48,996 bases of DNA from an uncultured archaeon (lineage in GTDB: Archaea > Halobacteriota > Methanosarcinia > Methanosarcinales > Methanoperedenaceae), in the NCBI GenBank assembly GCA_902386205.1, contig CABMIH010000020.1, positions 1 through 48,996 of the forward strand. The letters are read 5' to 3'. Positions 15,965 through 24,638 of this stretch are shown here, in pieces. The position numbers and the translations under genes are program-made. Each line of letters opens with the position of its first letter. Within the stretch, counting starts at the first letter, position 1. The notes under the pieces are model-generated. The model was not told the origin of the DNA, searched no databases, and saw only the letters and a program-made list of their open reading frames with translations.

Positions 15965-16968
15965 TCAAAGAAGGTGTTCTTTTTGAACCGCTCACCGACA
16001 GGAAAGCCAGGTGCCATGTGTGTTCCCACAGGTGCACCATAAAGGAAAGCAAGATCGGGATATGCGGTACCAGGAAGAACATTGGCGGGAAAATTTATAC
16101 CCTCATATACAATACAGTATCAAGCGAAGCAGTTGACCCTATCGAGAAAAAACCGCTTTATCATTTCCTTCCAGGCACCCTTTCTTATTCACTCGGCACT
16201 ATCGGATGCAATTTCAGGTGCATGCACTGCCAGAACTGGAATATTTCACAGGTCGCTCTTGAGGAGGCATATACAAGGGAGATCACCCCGCAGGTGGCAG
16301 TCGATCGCGCCCTTGAAGCAGGATGCAGATCAATCTCATGGACTTATAACGAACCTGCCATCTGGCATGAATATACCTACGACAGCGCCGTGCTTGCAAA
16401 AAAGGCGGGACTTAAGACCATATATGTGACCAATGGCTACATTACACCTGAGGCGCTGCGGCGCATCGCGCCGTACCTTGATGCTTTCCGCGTGGATATA
16501 AAATCCTTTTCAGATGATTTCTATAAAAAAATATGCGGGGCAAGGCTTGCACCGGTACTTGAATCCACAAGGCTTGCAAAAGAACTGGGCATGCATGTTG
16601 AGACGATAACGCTCATAATTCCCACAAAGAACGACTCGAAAGAGGAGATCACGCAGATCGCGGGATGGGTGCGTGACAACCTCGGTGTGGACACGCCTAT
16701 GCATTTCACGGCATTCCATCCCATGTATAAGATGAGCGACATCAGTGCGACACCAACAGGAACACTTGAGATGGCGCATGATATTGCAAAGGAGGAAGGG
16801 ATGAGGTTCGTTTATACAGGCAATGTCCCGGGTCACAGGTATGAAAATACCTATTGCCCGAAATGCAATGCTTTATTGATTGACCGCATGGGGTTCAGGG
16901 TGGGCACTATCAGTATAAAGGATGGGAAGTGCCCTGGTTGTGGTGAAGAGATACATGTGGTGAACTAA
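15961..16968 (+). CDS. amrS: AmmeMemoRadiSam system radical SAM enzyme
   Basis: A 335-residue radical SAM protein of the AmrS type, relatives of pyruvate-formate-lyase activators. The 4Fe-4S/SAM motif is in GCNFRCMHCQNWNISQ (about residues 81-96). An N-terminal CHVCSHRC ... GICGTRKN block supplies additional Cys, and a C-terminal zinc knuckle is present (CPKC ... CPGCGEE). Family members occur with Memo and AMMECR1 homologues, which are not in this window; the exact reaction is unknown. The ATG overlaps the cdc48 stop and the stop is followed at once by taw1, so the three are co-transcribed. Confidence 0.9.
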   Translation: MIKEGVLFEPLTDRKARCHVCSHRCTIKESKIGICGTRKNIGGKIYTLIYNTVSSEAVDPIEKKPLYHFLPGTLSYSLGTIGCNFRCMHCQNWNISQVALEEAYTREITPQVAVDRALEAGCRSISWTYNEPAIWHEYTYDSAVLAKKAGLKTIYVTNGYITPEALRRIAPYLDAFRVDIKSFSDDFYKKICGARLAPVLESTRLAKELGMHVETITLIIPTKNDSKEEITQIAGWVRDNLGVDTPMHFTAFHPMYKMSDISATPTGTLEMAHDIAKEEGMRFVYTGNVPGHRYENTYCPKCNALLIDRMGFRVGTISIKDGKCPGCGEEIHVVN

Positions 16969-17895
16969 ATGAAGGCTTCAATCACGGAATCCACAAAAGA
17001 AATACTGAATAAGCACGGATATCACCTTGCAGGTACTCATGGCGCAGTAAAAACGTGCCTCTGGCTTAATAAAAGCATGCGAAATGATGGTGCCTGCTAC
17101 AAATCACTGTTCTATGGTATGTCCTCGCACCGCTGTATCCAGATGACGCCTACCCTTGCATGCAACCACAGGTGTCTTCACTGCTGGCGCGCGGTTGAGC
17201 TGGAAACAGGTATCCCACAGGTATGGGACCCTCCAGGAACAATAGTTGACAGTTGCCTTATCGAACACCGCCGCCTGGTTTCAGGTTTCGGCGGCTCGGA
17301 AACCATGGATAAAACAAAGTGGAAAGAAGCTTTCGCGCCCAGGCACGTTGCGATCTCGCTTGCAGGTGAACCCACGCTATACCCTTATTTACCTGAACTT
17401 ATAGATGAATTCCATAAAAAAGGAATGACGACGTTTGTTGTCACGAACGGGACAAACCCGGAGATGATCCCAAAGATCAAGCCGACGCAACTATATATGA
17501 GCCTGAACGCGCCTGATAAGGAAACTTACGAAAAGGCATGCGCCCCAATCGGGGATACCTGGGAAAACATAAGAACGTCTCTTGGATTATTGAAAAATTC
17601 AAAAACCCGGACTGCTGTAAGGATGACCCTCACAAGAGGTGTCAACATGAAGGCTTCCGAGGGTTATTCGGACCTGATAAGGATCGCAGAACCGGATTAT
17701 GTCGAATTAAAAGCCTATATGCACCTTGGTTTTTCAAGAAAACGGCTTTCAAGGGAATGTATGCCTTTATACGGGGAAGTGCTGGATTTTTCCAAAAAAA
17801 TTGCAAAATCCCTGGATTATAGCATAGCGGATACATCAGAAGCAAGCCGTGTGGTTCTACTTTCAAAAGATGGGACAAAAAGTAATATTGTTTAA
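16969..17895 (+). CDS. taw1: 4-demethylwyosine synthase (Taw1/TYW1)
   Basis: Taw1 is a radical SAM enzyme that builds the tricyclic base imG-14 on G37 of tRNA-Phe from N1-methylguanosine and pyruvate. The 308-residue product has the SAM-cluster motif C65-x3-C69-x2-C72. It also has the second cluster's cysteines in the archaeal pattern, C30, C43 and C56. The segment ISLAGEPTLYPYLPELI and the motif TNGTNPEMI are also typical. Length agrees with archaeal Taw1 proteins. The start ATG directly follows the amrS stop. Confidence 0.93.
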   Translation: MKASITESTKEILNKHGYHLAGTHGAVKTCLWLNKSMRNDGACYKSLFYGMSSHRCIQMTPTLACNHRCLHCWRAVELETGIPQVWDPPGTIVDSCLIEHRRLVSGFGGSETMDKTKWKEAFAPRHVAISLAGEPTLYPYLPELIDEFHKKGMTTFVVTNGTNPEMIPKIKPTQLYMSLNAPDKETYEKACAPIGDTWENIRTSLGLLKNSKTRTAVRMTLTRGVNMKASEGYSDLIRIAEPDYVELKAYMHLGFSRKRLSRECMPLYGEVLDFSKKIAKSLDYSIADTSEASRVVLLSKDGTKSNIV

Positions 17896-17936
17896 CAAAA
17901 CCCTTATGTGCTTATATATACTTATATAAATAGAAT

Positions 17937-18635
17937 ATGACCGAAGGTGCTGAAGGAGAGGTAGAGGCGATAACAACTGTACTGGAAGAACCGATAGAGA
18001 TCCTTGTGAACCTTGCAAAGAACGGTGAGATAGACCCGTGGAACATAGATATAGTCGAAGTCACGGACAAGTTCCTGCGCCAGGTGGAAGAGATGGAGAA
18101 GATGGATCTGCGGGTTTCAGGGAGGACGTTATTGTATGCGGCCATACTTCTTCGCATGAAATCCAACGCGCTTGTGGAAGTGGAAGAGCCGGAAGAAATG
18201 ATCGAAGACGATTTTTTGGATTTTGAGATCAGCGATTATCCTGTGCCTGCGCTCCCGCTTCGCCGTTCTTCCAGGCGTCCCGTGACGCTTGAGGAGCTGT
18301 TATCTGAACTGAAGAAGGCGGAATTGGTCGAAAAACGGAGGATCTTGCGTGTTGAGAACAAAATCGATGAGATACGCACAACAGTGGAGGAAGTTCTTTC
18401 TATCGCTCATGATGAAGACATTGAAAGCAGGGTCGGAAAGATGAGAGCTTTATTGAACGACATGTTCGGCAAACAGGAAAACATCAAATTCTCACAGATC
18501 GCTTATCCTCTTGACAGGTCGGGAATTGTAATGGCCTATCTTGCTCTTCTCTATCTTGCTACGAAAAAGGAGATATGGCTTGAGCAGGAAGAACTATTTG
18601 GCGAGCTGTTCATAAGGAGGCAGGAAGCGGAATGA
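17937..18635 (+). CDS. scpA: Segregation and condensation protein A
   Basis: ScpA is the kleisin that bridges the SMC heads in the condensin complex. The 232-residue product has the N-terminal signature (LEEPIEILVNLAKNGEIDPWNIDIVEVTDKFL) that contacts the SMC neck. An acidic linker (residues 80-100) follows, then a C-terminal winged helix (RSGIVMAYLALLYLATKKEIWLEQEELFGELFI) that binds the other SMC head. A TATA-like TTATATATACTTATAT precedes the ATG, so a promoter of its own is likely although taw1 ends only 41 bp upstream. It overlaps the scpB start (ATGA). Confidence 0.93.
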   Translation: MTEGAEGEVEAITTVLEEPIEILVNLAKNGEIDPWNIDIVEVTDKFLRQVEEMEKMDLRVSGRTLLYAAILLRMKSNALVEVEEPEEMIEDDFLDFEISDYPVPALPLRRSSRRPVTLEELLSELKKAELVEKRRILRVENKIDEIRTTVEEVLSIAHDEDIESRVGKMRALLNDMFGKQENIKFSQIAYPLDRSGIVMAYLALLYLATKKEIWLEQEELFGELFIRRQEAE

Positions 18636-19744
18636 GCACTGATAAGGATATCCTGGAAGCAGCCCTTTTCGTATCAGGTGAACCTCTGGATATCGGCCAG
18701 CTTGGCAGTATCCTGAAAGGCAGGGATGTAAGGTGATTGCTCCAGCAGCTTATGGAGGAATATGCCATGCGAAGTTCCGGGCTTGAGATAAAAGAGATAG
18801 AAGGAAGGTATGTCATGCAGGTCAAGACCGAATATGCAGAAAAAGTAAGACGGATGGCACCAAAAGAACTCCGCTCTCCAGTTCTTCGAACCCTGTCCAT
18901 GATAGCTTATCACCAGCCTATTATCCAGTCCGAGCTTGTTGACAGGAGAGGTGCTGCCGCATATGATCATGTCAGGGAACTTGAGGAACGTGACCTTATA
19001 TCAACAGTCCCGCAAGGGAGGACAAGACTTCTTAAGACCACGACCCGTTTTGCCGAGTATTTCAACCTTGATTCTGCGGACCCTGAAGCGATAAAACGTA
19101 AAATAATCGAGCTTGCCAGGGAACAGAATATGGGGCTTGACAAGTGGCTGGGCAAGCAGGGGATAGGTGTGACGCCCATGTATGAATCATTAATGGCGCT
19201 TTGCGGGATCCAGGAATATGCGGTTGTGAACCCTTATAATCCCTCTGATGAGGAGCGCGACCGTGTGCAGGACCTGGGAGTGCTTGTGGTATCCAGGGGA
19301 TATGCGGACAGGGTGGGCGGCTATTTTGACGGCAGGGTAATCGAAGTCACTGCTGTCACGTTTGAGGACCTGGTAAATTCTGTAAATATCCTCACCGAGT
19401 ACGGAAGTAAAAACAGGGTAAAAGAGAGTATTGAAAAAATCCAGGGATTGAAGGATGAATACATCGAGAAAACTTTCCCAATAACGGTAAAAGCTGCGCC
19501 GCAGACAGAAATGGTATCCCGCATGGTCAATGAACTGCGGCTTGGGATATCATCAGACGGCGTGAAGATAGCTCCTGATTACGGCACGTCAGGTGAAGGA
19601 AAAGAGATAGGGAGCGGTGCTGATATCCTGATCCCGACGCACAAGAATGCGGAGCTGGATGTTATCAGGAGGATATGCCAGAGGTATGATGTGCTGATAG
19701 AAGGGTTAAACAGGCGTTCAAGAATTAAGTCCAAAGAAACTTGA
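18632..19744 (+). CDS. scpB: ScpB with in-frame TGA and long C-terminal extension
   Basis: ScpB forms winged-helix dimers that bind ScpA and regulate condensin. From the ATG overlapping scpA one reads STDKDILEAALFVSGEPLDI, then a TGA at 18734-18736, and then, in the same frame, LLQQLMEEYAMRSSGLEI, exactly the next part of ScpB. So a nonsense codon splits the first winged helix. A TTG right after the TGA (18737) could allow reinitiation. The second winged helix (RTLSMIAYHQPIIQSELVDRRG) ends near residue 140 of the second part. About 195 further residues with no family I can name follow (MYESLMALCGIQEYAVVNPY, RVIEVTAVTFEDLVNSVNIL, GADILIPTHKNAELDVIRRI). CGA-to-TGA mutation or a base-call error is the simplest explanation. 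Confidence 0.85.
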
Positions 19745-19761
19745 GATTAACCAGTGTAAAC

Positions 19762-21054
19762 CTACCGCAATGAAAACTCAAGTGCGAGCACAATACTTGA
19801 ACCAAGTATCGCTATTGGGGTAACGAATAACCCGATTTTCAGGAAATCTGTCATTTTTGTGCTCCATCCATATCTTCGTGCGCTCTCAAGCCAGAGAATC
19901 CCGGCAAGAGCCCCGAATGTAGTAAAATTGGCTCCGAGGTTTGAACCGATAACCAGCGAATACGCCATTGCAGTATTCATACCCCCGTCAAGCGATGCAT
20001 GCTGGATTATCGGGAGCATCATTGCGGTCATTGGTATGTTGTTCACGAGATTGCACATCAAAGCAGACAAAAGCGAGACCGAAAGGGTTGCTGCAATAAT
20101 ATTATCCCCGAAGCCTGCGAACAGGGCATTTCCTGCGTGGCCTGCGACATCGCTCACTTCAAGACCCTTTACCACGATAAATAGCCCGACAACGAAAATG
20201 ACGACGTTCCATGATATCCTTTTAAGCCTGTGGATGACGCGGCGCTCGGACAGCATCAGTATCACCGCGCCTCCAAGGGTCACGACTGAAAGAGGGATAT
20301 TAAAATAATTTGCAACACCCCCAAGCATGATTACCGAGAGGAGCACAATGAGCCCCAGGGTCACGAGAAATTTATCTTTGAGCCGGATGACAACGTTTTC
20401 CGGCATATCGACATGATCCGGTATCTGCTTTCGGAAAATGTATTTTATCAGATGATAATTTAAAAAAGCCGCCACAAGGGTCGGAAGGAGCATGTATCCC
20501 GTGAAACCGAAATAATCAAGGCCGAAACTGTCGCCTATAAGGATATTCGTGAGATTACCAATATACAGCGGCATAGAAAATGTATTGGCAGCAAAAAAAG
20601 CCGCATACATATAGGGTTTGGGGTTAATTTTCGCCTTATTGCAGAAAATAAGTATTACGGGAGTGGTCGTCAGGATAACCACGTCGTTCCCTGCAAAAAG
20701 CGATATACCCGATACCACAAGAAAAGTATATAAGAAAAGAAGCTTCCCGCTGTTTTTTGATGCGTAAAGCGCGCGTGATGCGCAGTACTCAAAGAACCCG
20801 TAATCCTCAAGAAGACTTGAGATTATCATCAAAGTCGCAAGGATAATGACGACATTCCATGTAGTCACAAGAGGTACCGGCATTTCAGGCGTCGAAATAC
20901 CGAGAGCCTCTGCTACATGATGCGGTTTGAGCAGGAAAAAGACAGTAAGGAAGGCCCCGATCAAAGCGGCATGGGCTTCATTGATGCCCTTCGGCTTTGC
21001 TACTATGAGTACATAAGTAAATACAAAAACAGTAACAGCCAGAATCAGGGTCAA
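19762..21054 (-). CDS. ArsB/NhaD-type anion or ion permease
   Basis: A 430-residue integral membrane protein of the ion transporter superfamily (ArsB/NhaD/SLC13-like), with about 11-12 hydrophobic helices. Typical are GNDVVILTTTPVILIFCNKA in the first half, and AANTFSMPLYIGNLTNILIG, the half-helix hairpin with an SNxTN-like motif. The second half carries the matching hairpin CNLVNNIPMTAMMLPII and SLVIGSNLGANFTTFGALAGILW. Substrate cannot be read from the sequence; arsenite, Na+/H+ or dicarboxylate are possible. It starts with a TTG 6 bp after the stop of a small Cys protein, so the two form an operon. Confidence 0.85.
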   Translation of the reverse strand: MTLILAVTVFVFTYVLIVAKPKGINEAHAALIGAFLTVFFLLKPHHVAEALGISTPEMPVPLVTTWNVVIILATLMIISSLLEDYGFFEYCASRALYASKNSGKLLFLYTFLVVSGISLFAGNDVVILTTTPVILIFCNKAKINPKPYMYAAFFAANTFSMPLYIGNLTNILIGDSFGLDYFGFTGYMLLPTLVAAFLNYHLIKYIFRKQIPDHVDMPENVVIRLKDKFLVTLGLIVLLSVIMLGGVANYFNIPLSVVTLGGAVILMLSERRVIHRLKRISWNVVIFVVGLFIVVKGLEVSDVAGHAGNALFAGFGDNIIAATLSVSLLSALMCNLVNNIPMTAMMLPIIQHASLDGGMNTAMAYSLVIGSNLGANFTTFGALAGILWLESARRYGWSTKMTDFLKIGLFVTPIAILGSSIVLALEFSLR

Positions 21055-21060
21055 TTCTGC

Positions 21061-21207
21061 CTATAGGCGTTCTTCCCTGAATTCTTTGCATCCACGGTTG
21101 GTTTCATACACATTTTTCTTGATCAATGTGCATGAACCATCGTATTGTTCCCTATTGCTTCCTCTTATTTTTGTTGAGAAGTATCTGCAATCAACACAAT
21201 ACTTCAA
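21061..21207 (-). CDS. Small four-cysteine protein upstream of permease
   Basis: A 48-residue protein (MKYCVDCRYFSTKIRGSN at the start) with CVDC, then GSCTLIK and NRGCKEF, giving a CxxC-x24-C-x15-C arrangement of a metal-binding knuckle. A strong ribosome site GGAGGA (about 21215-21220) stands before its TTG start, which makes translation credible despite the size. Its stop is 6 bp from the permease start. It may be a metal or redox-sensing accessory protein, but no function is established. Confidence 0.65.
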   Translation of the reverse strand: MKYCVDCRYFSTKIRGSNREQYDGSCTLIKKNVYETNRGCKEFREERL

Positions 21208-21355
21208 GTTTTATCCTCCAAAAGTAATTTATTCATTATAAGCCTGAATCCCCTGAAAATGCTTTATTTAAAATGAACAAGTATTTCACTAAAAATCTGA
21301 TATAAACAAACTCATTAATAAAGCTTACTCATAGCATATGACTATTAGAAATACC

Positions 21356-21363
21356 TATATATA
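21356..21363 (+). promoter_or_regulatory. TATA box of fae-hps
   Basis: TATATATA about 35 bp before the TTG start, with the predicted transcription start near 21385 and the ribosome site AGAGGT at 21386-21391. This gives a very short leader. The spacing is right for an archaeal promoter. Confidence 0.55.
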
Positions 21364-21397
21364 CTAAAGTACATATGATAAGCCCAGAGGTATCACA

Positions 21398-22579
21398 TTG
21401 TTTTTAGTAGGCGAAGCACTAATCGGTGAGGAACCGGAACTGGCTCATATTGATTTGATCATCGGAGAAAAAACAGGACCCGTAGGGCAGGCTTTTGCGA
21501 ACGGTTTTACGCAGTTGTCCATGGGGCATACCCCCCTTCTTTCAGTCATAAGGCCAAACCTTCTTGCAAAACCTGCTACGCTCATAGTGCCCAAAGTTAC
21601 TGTAAAAAATATGCCTCAGGCGGCACAAATATTCGGACCAGCCCAGACCGCGGTCGCAAGGGCAGTAGCTGATTCGGTGCAGGAAGGAGTAATTCCTGAA
21701 AACCAACTTGAAGACCTCACGATCATCGTAAGCGTTTTTATTCATCCTGAAGCCAAAGACTACAATAAGATATATCGCTATAATTACGGCGCTACTAAAC
21801 TTGCGATCGAGAGGGCAATGCAGGGATTCCCGGATAACAAGACCCTCATGTACGAGAAAGACCGCACCATGCACCCCATAATGGGATTCAAGGTCGTCAG
21901 GTTATGGAACCCGCCTTACCTCCAGGTTGCCATTGATATGCCGGACATTGATGCTGTCAAGAGTATCTTAAAACAGATACCCCAGAGCGATCACCTTATC
22001 ATCGAAGCAGGAACGCCGCTCATCAAAAGATATGGCGTGAATGTAGTCCAGTCCATAAGAGAAGCGCGCCCGAATGCATTTGTCGTGGCTGACCTGAAGA
22101 CACTGGATACAGGCAATCTTGAAGCGCGCATGGTGGCAGATGCAACTGCCGATGCAGTTGTAATATCCGGACTTGCGCCTGTCTCAACGATCGAGAAAGC
22201 TATAAAAGAGGCAAAGAAAACAGGTATTTACGCAGTCATAGATATGCTGAATGTTGATAAGCCGGTGTCAGTTTTAAAACAACTCTCTATCAAGCCTGAT
22301 GTTGTAGAACTCCACAGAGCGATCGATACTGAAAATAAAGCTGAACATGCATGGGGAGACATCCCGGCCATGAAGAAATTATCAGAGAGATTGCTGGTTG
22401 CAGTAGCAGGAGGCATCAGGGTGGATACGGTCAAAGAGGCTCTCAAATCCGGCGCTGATATAATCGTCGTCGGAAGAGCGATCACAAAGGCCAAGGACGT
22501 GCGATCCATGACTGAACAGTTCCTGGAAGAACTCAAGCAGCCTGAGATAGACCAGTACAGGATAATGACAGACTTTTAA
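21398..22579 (+). CDS. fae-hps: Bifunctional Fae-Hps
   Basis: A fusion of formaldehyde-activating enzyme and 3-hexulose-6-phosphate synthase, 393 residues. The Fae half (1-165) condenses formaldehyde with tetrahydromethanopterin; it has the active-site His17 in [12 protein letters not shown]. The Hps half (about 180-393) makes or splits hexulose-6-phosphate. It has a TIM-barrel phosphate-binding pattern with [15 protein letters not shown], and then [16 protein letters not shown] and [12 protein letters not shown]. In methanogens this enzyme mainly supplies ribulose-5-phosphate and disposes of formaldehyde. The TTG start is fixed by AGAGGT six bases before it. Confidence 0.96.
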   Translation: MFLVGEALIGEEPELAHIDLIIGEKTGPVGQAFANGFTQLSMGHTPLLSVIRPNLLAKPATLIVPKVTVKNMPQAAQIFGPAQTAVARAVADSVQEGVIPENQLEDLTIIVSVFIHPEAKDYNKIYRYNYGATKLAIERAMQGFPDNKTLMYEKDRTMHPIMGFKVVRLWNPPYLQVAIDMPDIDAVKSILKQIPQSDHLIIEAGTPLIKRYGVNVVQSIREARPNAFVVADLKTLDTGNLEARMVADATADAVVISGLAPVSTIEKAIKEAKKTGIYAVIDMLNVDKPVSVLKQLSIKPDVVELHRAIDTENKAEHAWGDIPAMKKLSERLLVAVAGGIRVDTVKEALKSGADIIVVGRAITKAKDVRSMTEQFLEELKQPEIDQYRIMTDF

Positions 22580-22626
22580 TATCAAAGCGATAAGCTTCAA
22601 AGAGCGTCAAGGAGGCAACGGATCGA

Positions 22627-23142
22627 ATGAATATAAAGCTCATCGTTGTTGTGATACTTCTTGTCGCCCTTGCAGCCGCTGGTTTCAGCGTCCTGAACTA
22701 TGCCATGCAGGGTTCTGGTGAAAATGACTTCGGCGAAAAACCGTTCAACGACATAGTTTCAGGTACAAAAATCGTTTTGGACGGACCGGTCGGCTCAAAA
22801 CAGATCGTGCCTGTAAAACTCCCGGCGAATTCAAAGATCATTTTATCCAATGATATTAAAAATGGCGCTCCTGCGGGGCGAATTGATATTGAGCTGTCGA
22901 ACGGGAATAAACTGGCGCAAGAACTCAAGCTTCCCGTTAATTTCCTGTCGCGGGATAGAAAAGAGACAGGAAAAATGAGGCTGGAACTGGATAACCAATT
23001 AAGTATAGACACTTCTGTCAGCCCGCAAATGGAAATATTTTTCCCTGAGGGAGAGTACAAGTTCGTACTCATTCACAGGAAGGCTGAATATACAAGCTGG
23101 TCGTCAAAAGGAACAGACTATCTTGAGGTAAACCAGGAATGA
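22627..23142 (+). CDS. Hypothetical exported or anchored protein
   Basis: A 171-residue protein with one N-terminal hydrophobic helix (KLIVVVILLVALAAAGFSVLNYAM, about residues 4-27). A 140-residue outside domain rich in beta strands follows, with no cysteines. I recognise no family. It may be a membrane-anchored extracytoplasmic domain; the helix resembles an uncleaved type IV pilin-like N-terminus but lacks the cleavage motif. It follows fae-hps by 47 bp. The start is ATG at 22627 after AAGGAGGC at 22609-22616. Confidence 0.65.
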   Translation: MNIKLIVVVILLVALAAAGFSVLNYAMQGSGENDFGEKPFNDIVSGTKIVLDGPVGSKQIVPVKLPANSKIILSNDIKNGAPAGRIDIELSNGNKLAQELKLPVNFLSRDRKETGKMRLELDNQLSIDTSVSPQMEIFFPEGEYKFVLIHRKAEYTSWSSKGTDYLEVNQE

Positions 23143-23219
23143 TTCGCGGCCCTGATTTGCCAAAAAATAAAGTTCATTACAACAACCTTTACATATCTTT
23201 GCCATTATTATAAGGCTGG

Positions 23220-23507
23220 ATGAACAAGCCCGCAGTCCTTGAAGAGAAAGTAAAGAGATATGAAAGCCTGCTACGCAAAGCGCTATCAGCTTATGAGGTC
23301 GCACCGCAGGAGAACTCCCACTTAAAAAAAGTTTCGGATGATTTCTCCATAATGGCAAGGTCTTATTATGAGGACGGCCTGAAGTTCATGAAGGGAGGGG
23401 ATCCTGTAAACGCCCTCGCCTGTTTCAGTTACGGGCATGCATGGCTGGATGCGGGAGTGAGACTTGGTGTATTCAAAGCAACTGATGGAAATCTGTTTAC
23501 TATTTAA
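23220..23507 (+). CDS. DUF357 family protein
   Basis: A 95-residue helical protein of the archaeal DUF357 family. The hallmark blocks are [55 protein letters not shown] and the ending [12 protein letters not shown]. It is widespread in euryarchaea, of unknown role, and often next to DUF555, as here. It starts a three-gene cluster with DUF555 and dph6. Confidence 0.88.
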   Translation: MNKPAVLEEKVKRYESLLRKALSAYEVAPQENSHLKKVSDDFSIMARSYYEDGLKFMKGGDPVNALACFSYGHAWLDAGVRLGVFKATDGNLFTI

Positions 23508-23521
23508 AAGAGCAACAACTA

Positions 23522-23887
23522 ATGGCAAACTATCTGGTCACACTTGAAGCCGCCTGGCTTGTGAAAAGTGTAGAAAGCGTTGAAGATGCAATGAATATAG
23601 CGATATCCGAGGTTGGCAAACAGCTCAACCCGGATCTGAATTTCGTTGAGATTGAAGTTGGTGCTACAAGCTGTCCTGCGTGCGGTGAGGCTTTTGATAG
23701 CGTTTTCATGGCTGCTGGCACCGCCCTTGTAGGTATCATGCTCGAAATGAAAGTCTATGACGCAGAAAGCGAAGAACATGCTGCGAGGATCGCGAAATCC
23801 ACCATAGGCAAGGCTTTGAAAAACGTCCCGCTTGATGTCGTTGATATTGAAGAATTCGAAGGCGGGAAAAAGCCAAAAGAAAAATGA
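23522..23887 (+). CDS. UPF0212/DUF555 family protein
   Basis: A 121-residue member of UPF0212. Conserved blocks are the start [11 protein letters not shown], the [16 protein letters not shown] helix, the single cysteine pair CPACGEAF (about 58-65) and [34 protein letters not shown]. The CxxC may bind a metal. No function is known. Its stop codon overlaps the dph6 ATG by four bases, so the genes are translationally coupled. Confidence 0.9.
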   Translation: MANYLVTLEAAWLVKSVESVEDAMNIAISEVGKQLNPDLNFVEIEVGATSCPACGEAFDSVFMAAGTALVGIMLEMKVYDAESEEHAARIAKSTIGKALKNVPLDVVDIEEFEGGKKPKEK

Positions 23888-24552
23888 AGCTGGCAGCTCT
23901 GGTATCGGGCGGGAAGGATTCATCTTTCGCATTATTCCTGGCCTTGAAGGAAGGCCATGAAGTTTCTGACCTTGTTACAATAATCCCGAAAAATGAAAAT
24001 TCCTACATGTTCCATTCTGCAAACATCCATATTACAGGACTTATCTCCGAGGCATGCGGGATTCCGCTGACATCCGTGGTTTCATCGGGGGAAAAAGAAA
24101 TAGAACTCCATGACCTGAAAACTGCCCTGAGACTTGTGAAGGTGGATGGTGTTATTGCCGGGGCCATTGAATCTGAATACCAGGCTTCTCGTGTGCAGCG
24201 CATATGCGATGAACTCAGGCTCATGATGTATGCCCCCCTGTGGCATAAAGAGCCGGAACCGTTGCTCAGGGAGATGATCGATCGCATGGACATCAGGATG
24301 GTCAAGGTGGCAGCAGCCGGACTTGATGAATCATGGCTGGGGCGGCGCTTTGATGGGAAACTGGTAGAAGACCTGAAAGGACTGCACAGGAAGTACAGGA
24401 TCCATATTATGGGTGAGGGCGGAGAGTACGAGACCCTGGTGCTTGATGCGCCTTATTATAAGAAAAGAATTAACCTGCTTGAGACGAAGAACTGCTGGAT
24501 GGGAGACCACGGCATGATGAAGGTAATTAGGGCCGGGCTTGGGGAGAAATAA
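23884..24552 (+). CDS. dph6: Diphthine--ammonia ligase
   Basis: Dph6 catalyses the last step of diphthamide synthesis on translation elongation factor 2, adding ammonia to diphthine with ATP. The 222-residue product has the PP-loop [10 protein letters not shown] (about residues 8-17), the [19 protein letters not shown] segment, and the C-terminal blocks [13 protein letters not shown] and [17 protein letters not shown]. The ATG overlaps the upstream DUF555 stop. The archaeal enzyme is a single domain of this length. Confidence 0.93.
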   Translation: MKLAALVSGGKDSSFALFLALKEGHEVSDLVTIIPKNENSYMFHSANIHITGLISEACGIPLTSVVSSGEKEIELHDLKTALRLVKVDGVIAGAIESEYQASRVQRICDELRLMMYAPLWHKEPEPLLREMIDRMDIRMVKVAAAGLDESWLGRRFDGKLVEDLKGLHRKYRIHIMGEGGEYETLVLDAPYYKKRINLLETKNCWMGDHGMMKVIRAGLGEK

Positions 24553-24638
24553 GTCATCAGCCGCATAAGAGATAATAATTTTCAGGTCAAATCTCCCTGA
24601 ACAAAACCTATAAGCTGTTTTTACTCATTCAGGATGAT

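Noticed and set aside
18734-18736. TGA in scpB as selenocysteine or a reassigned codon
   Set aside because: No SECIS-like structure was noticed, ScpB is not a selenoprotein family, and other genes here (cdc48, scpA) end with TGA. A local mutation or error is simpler.
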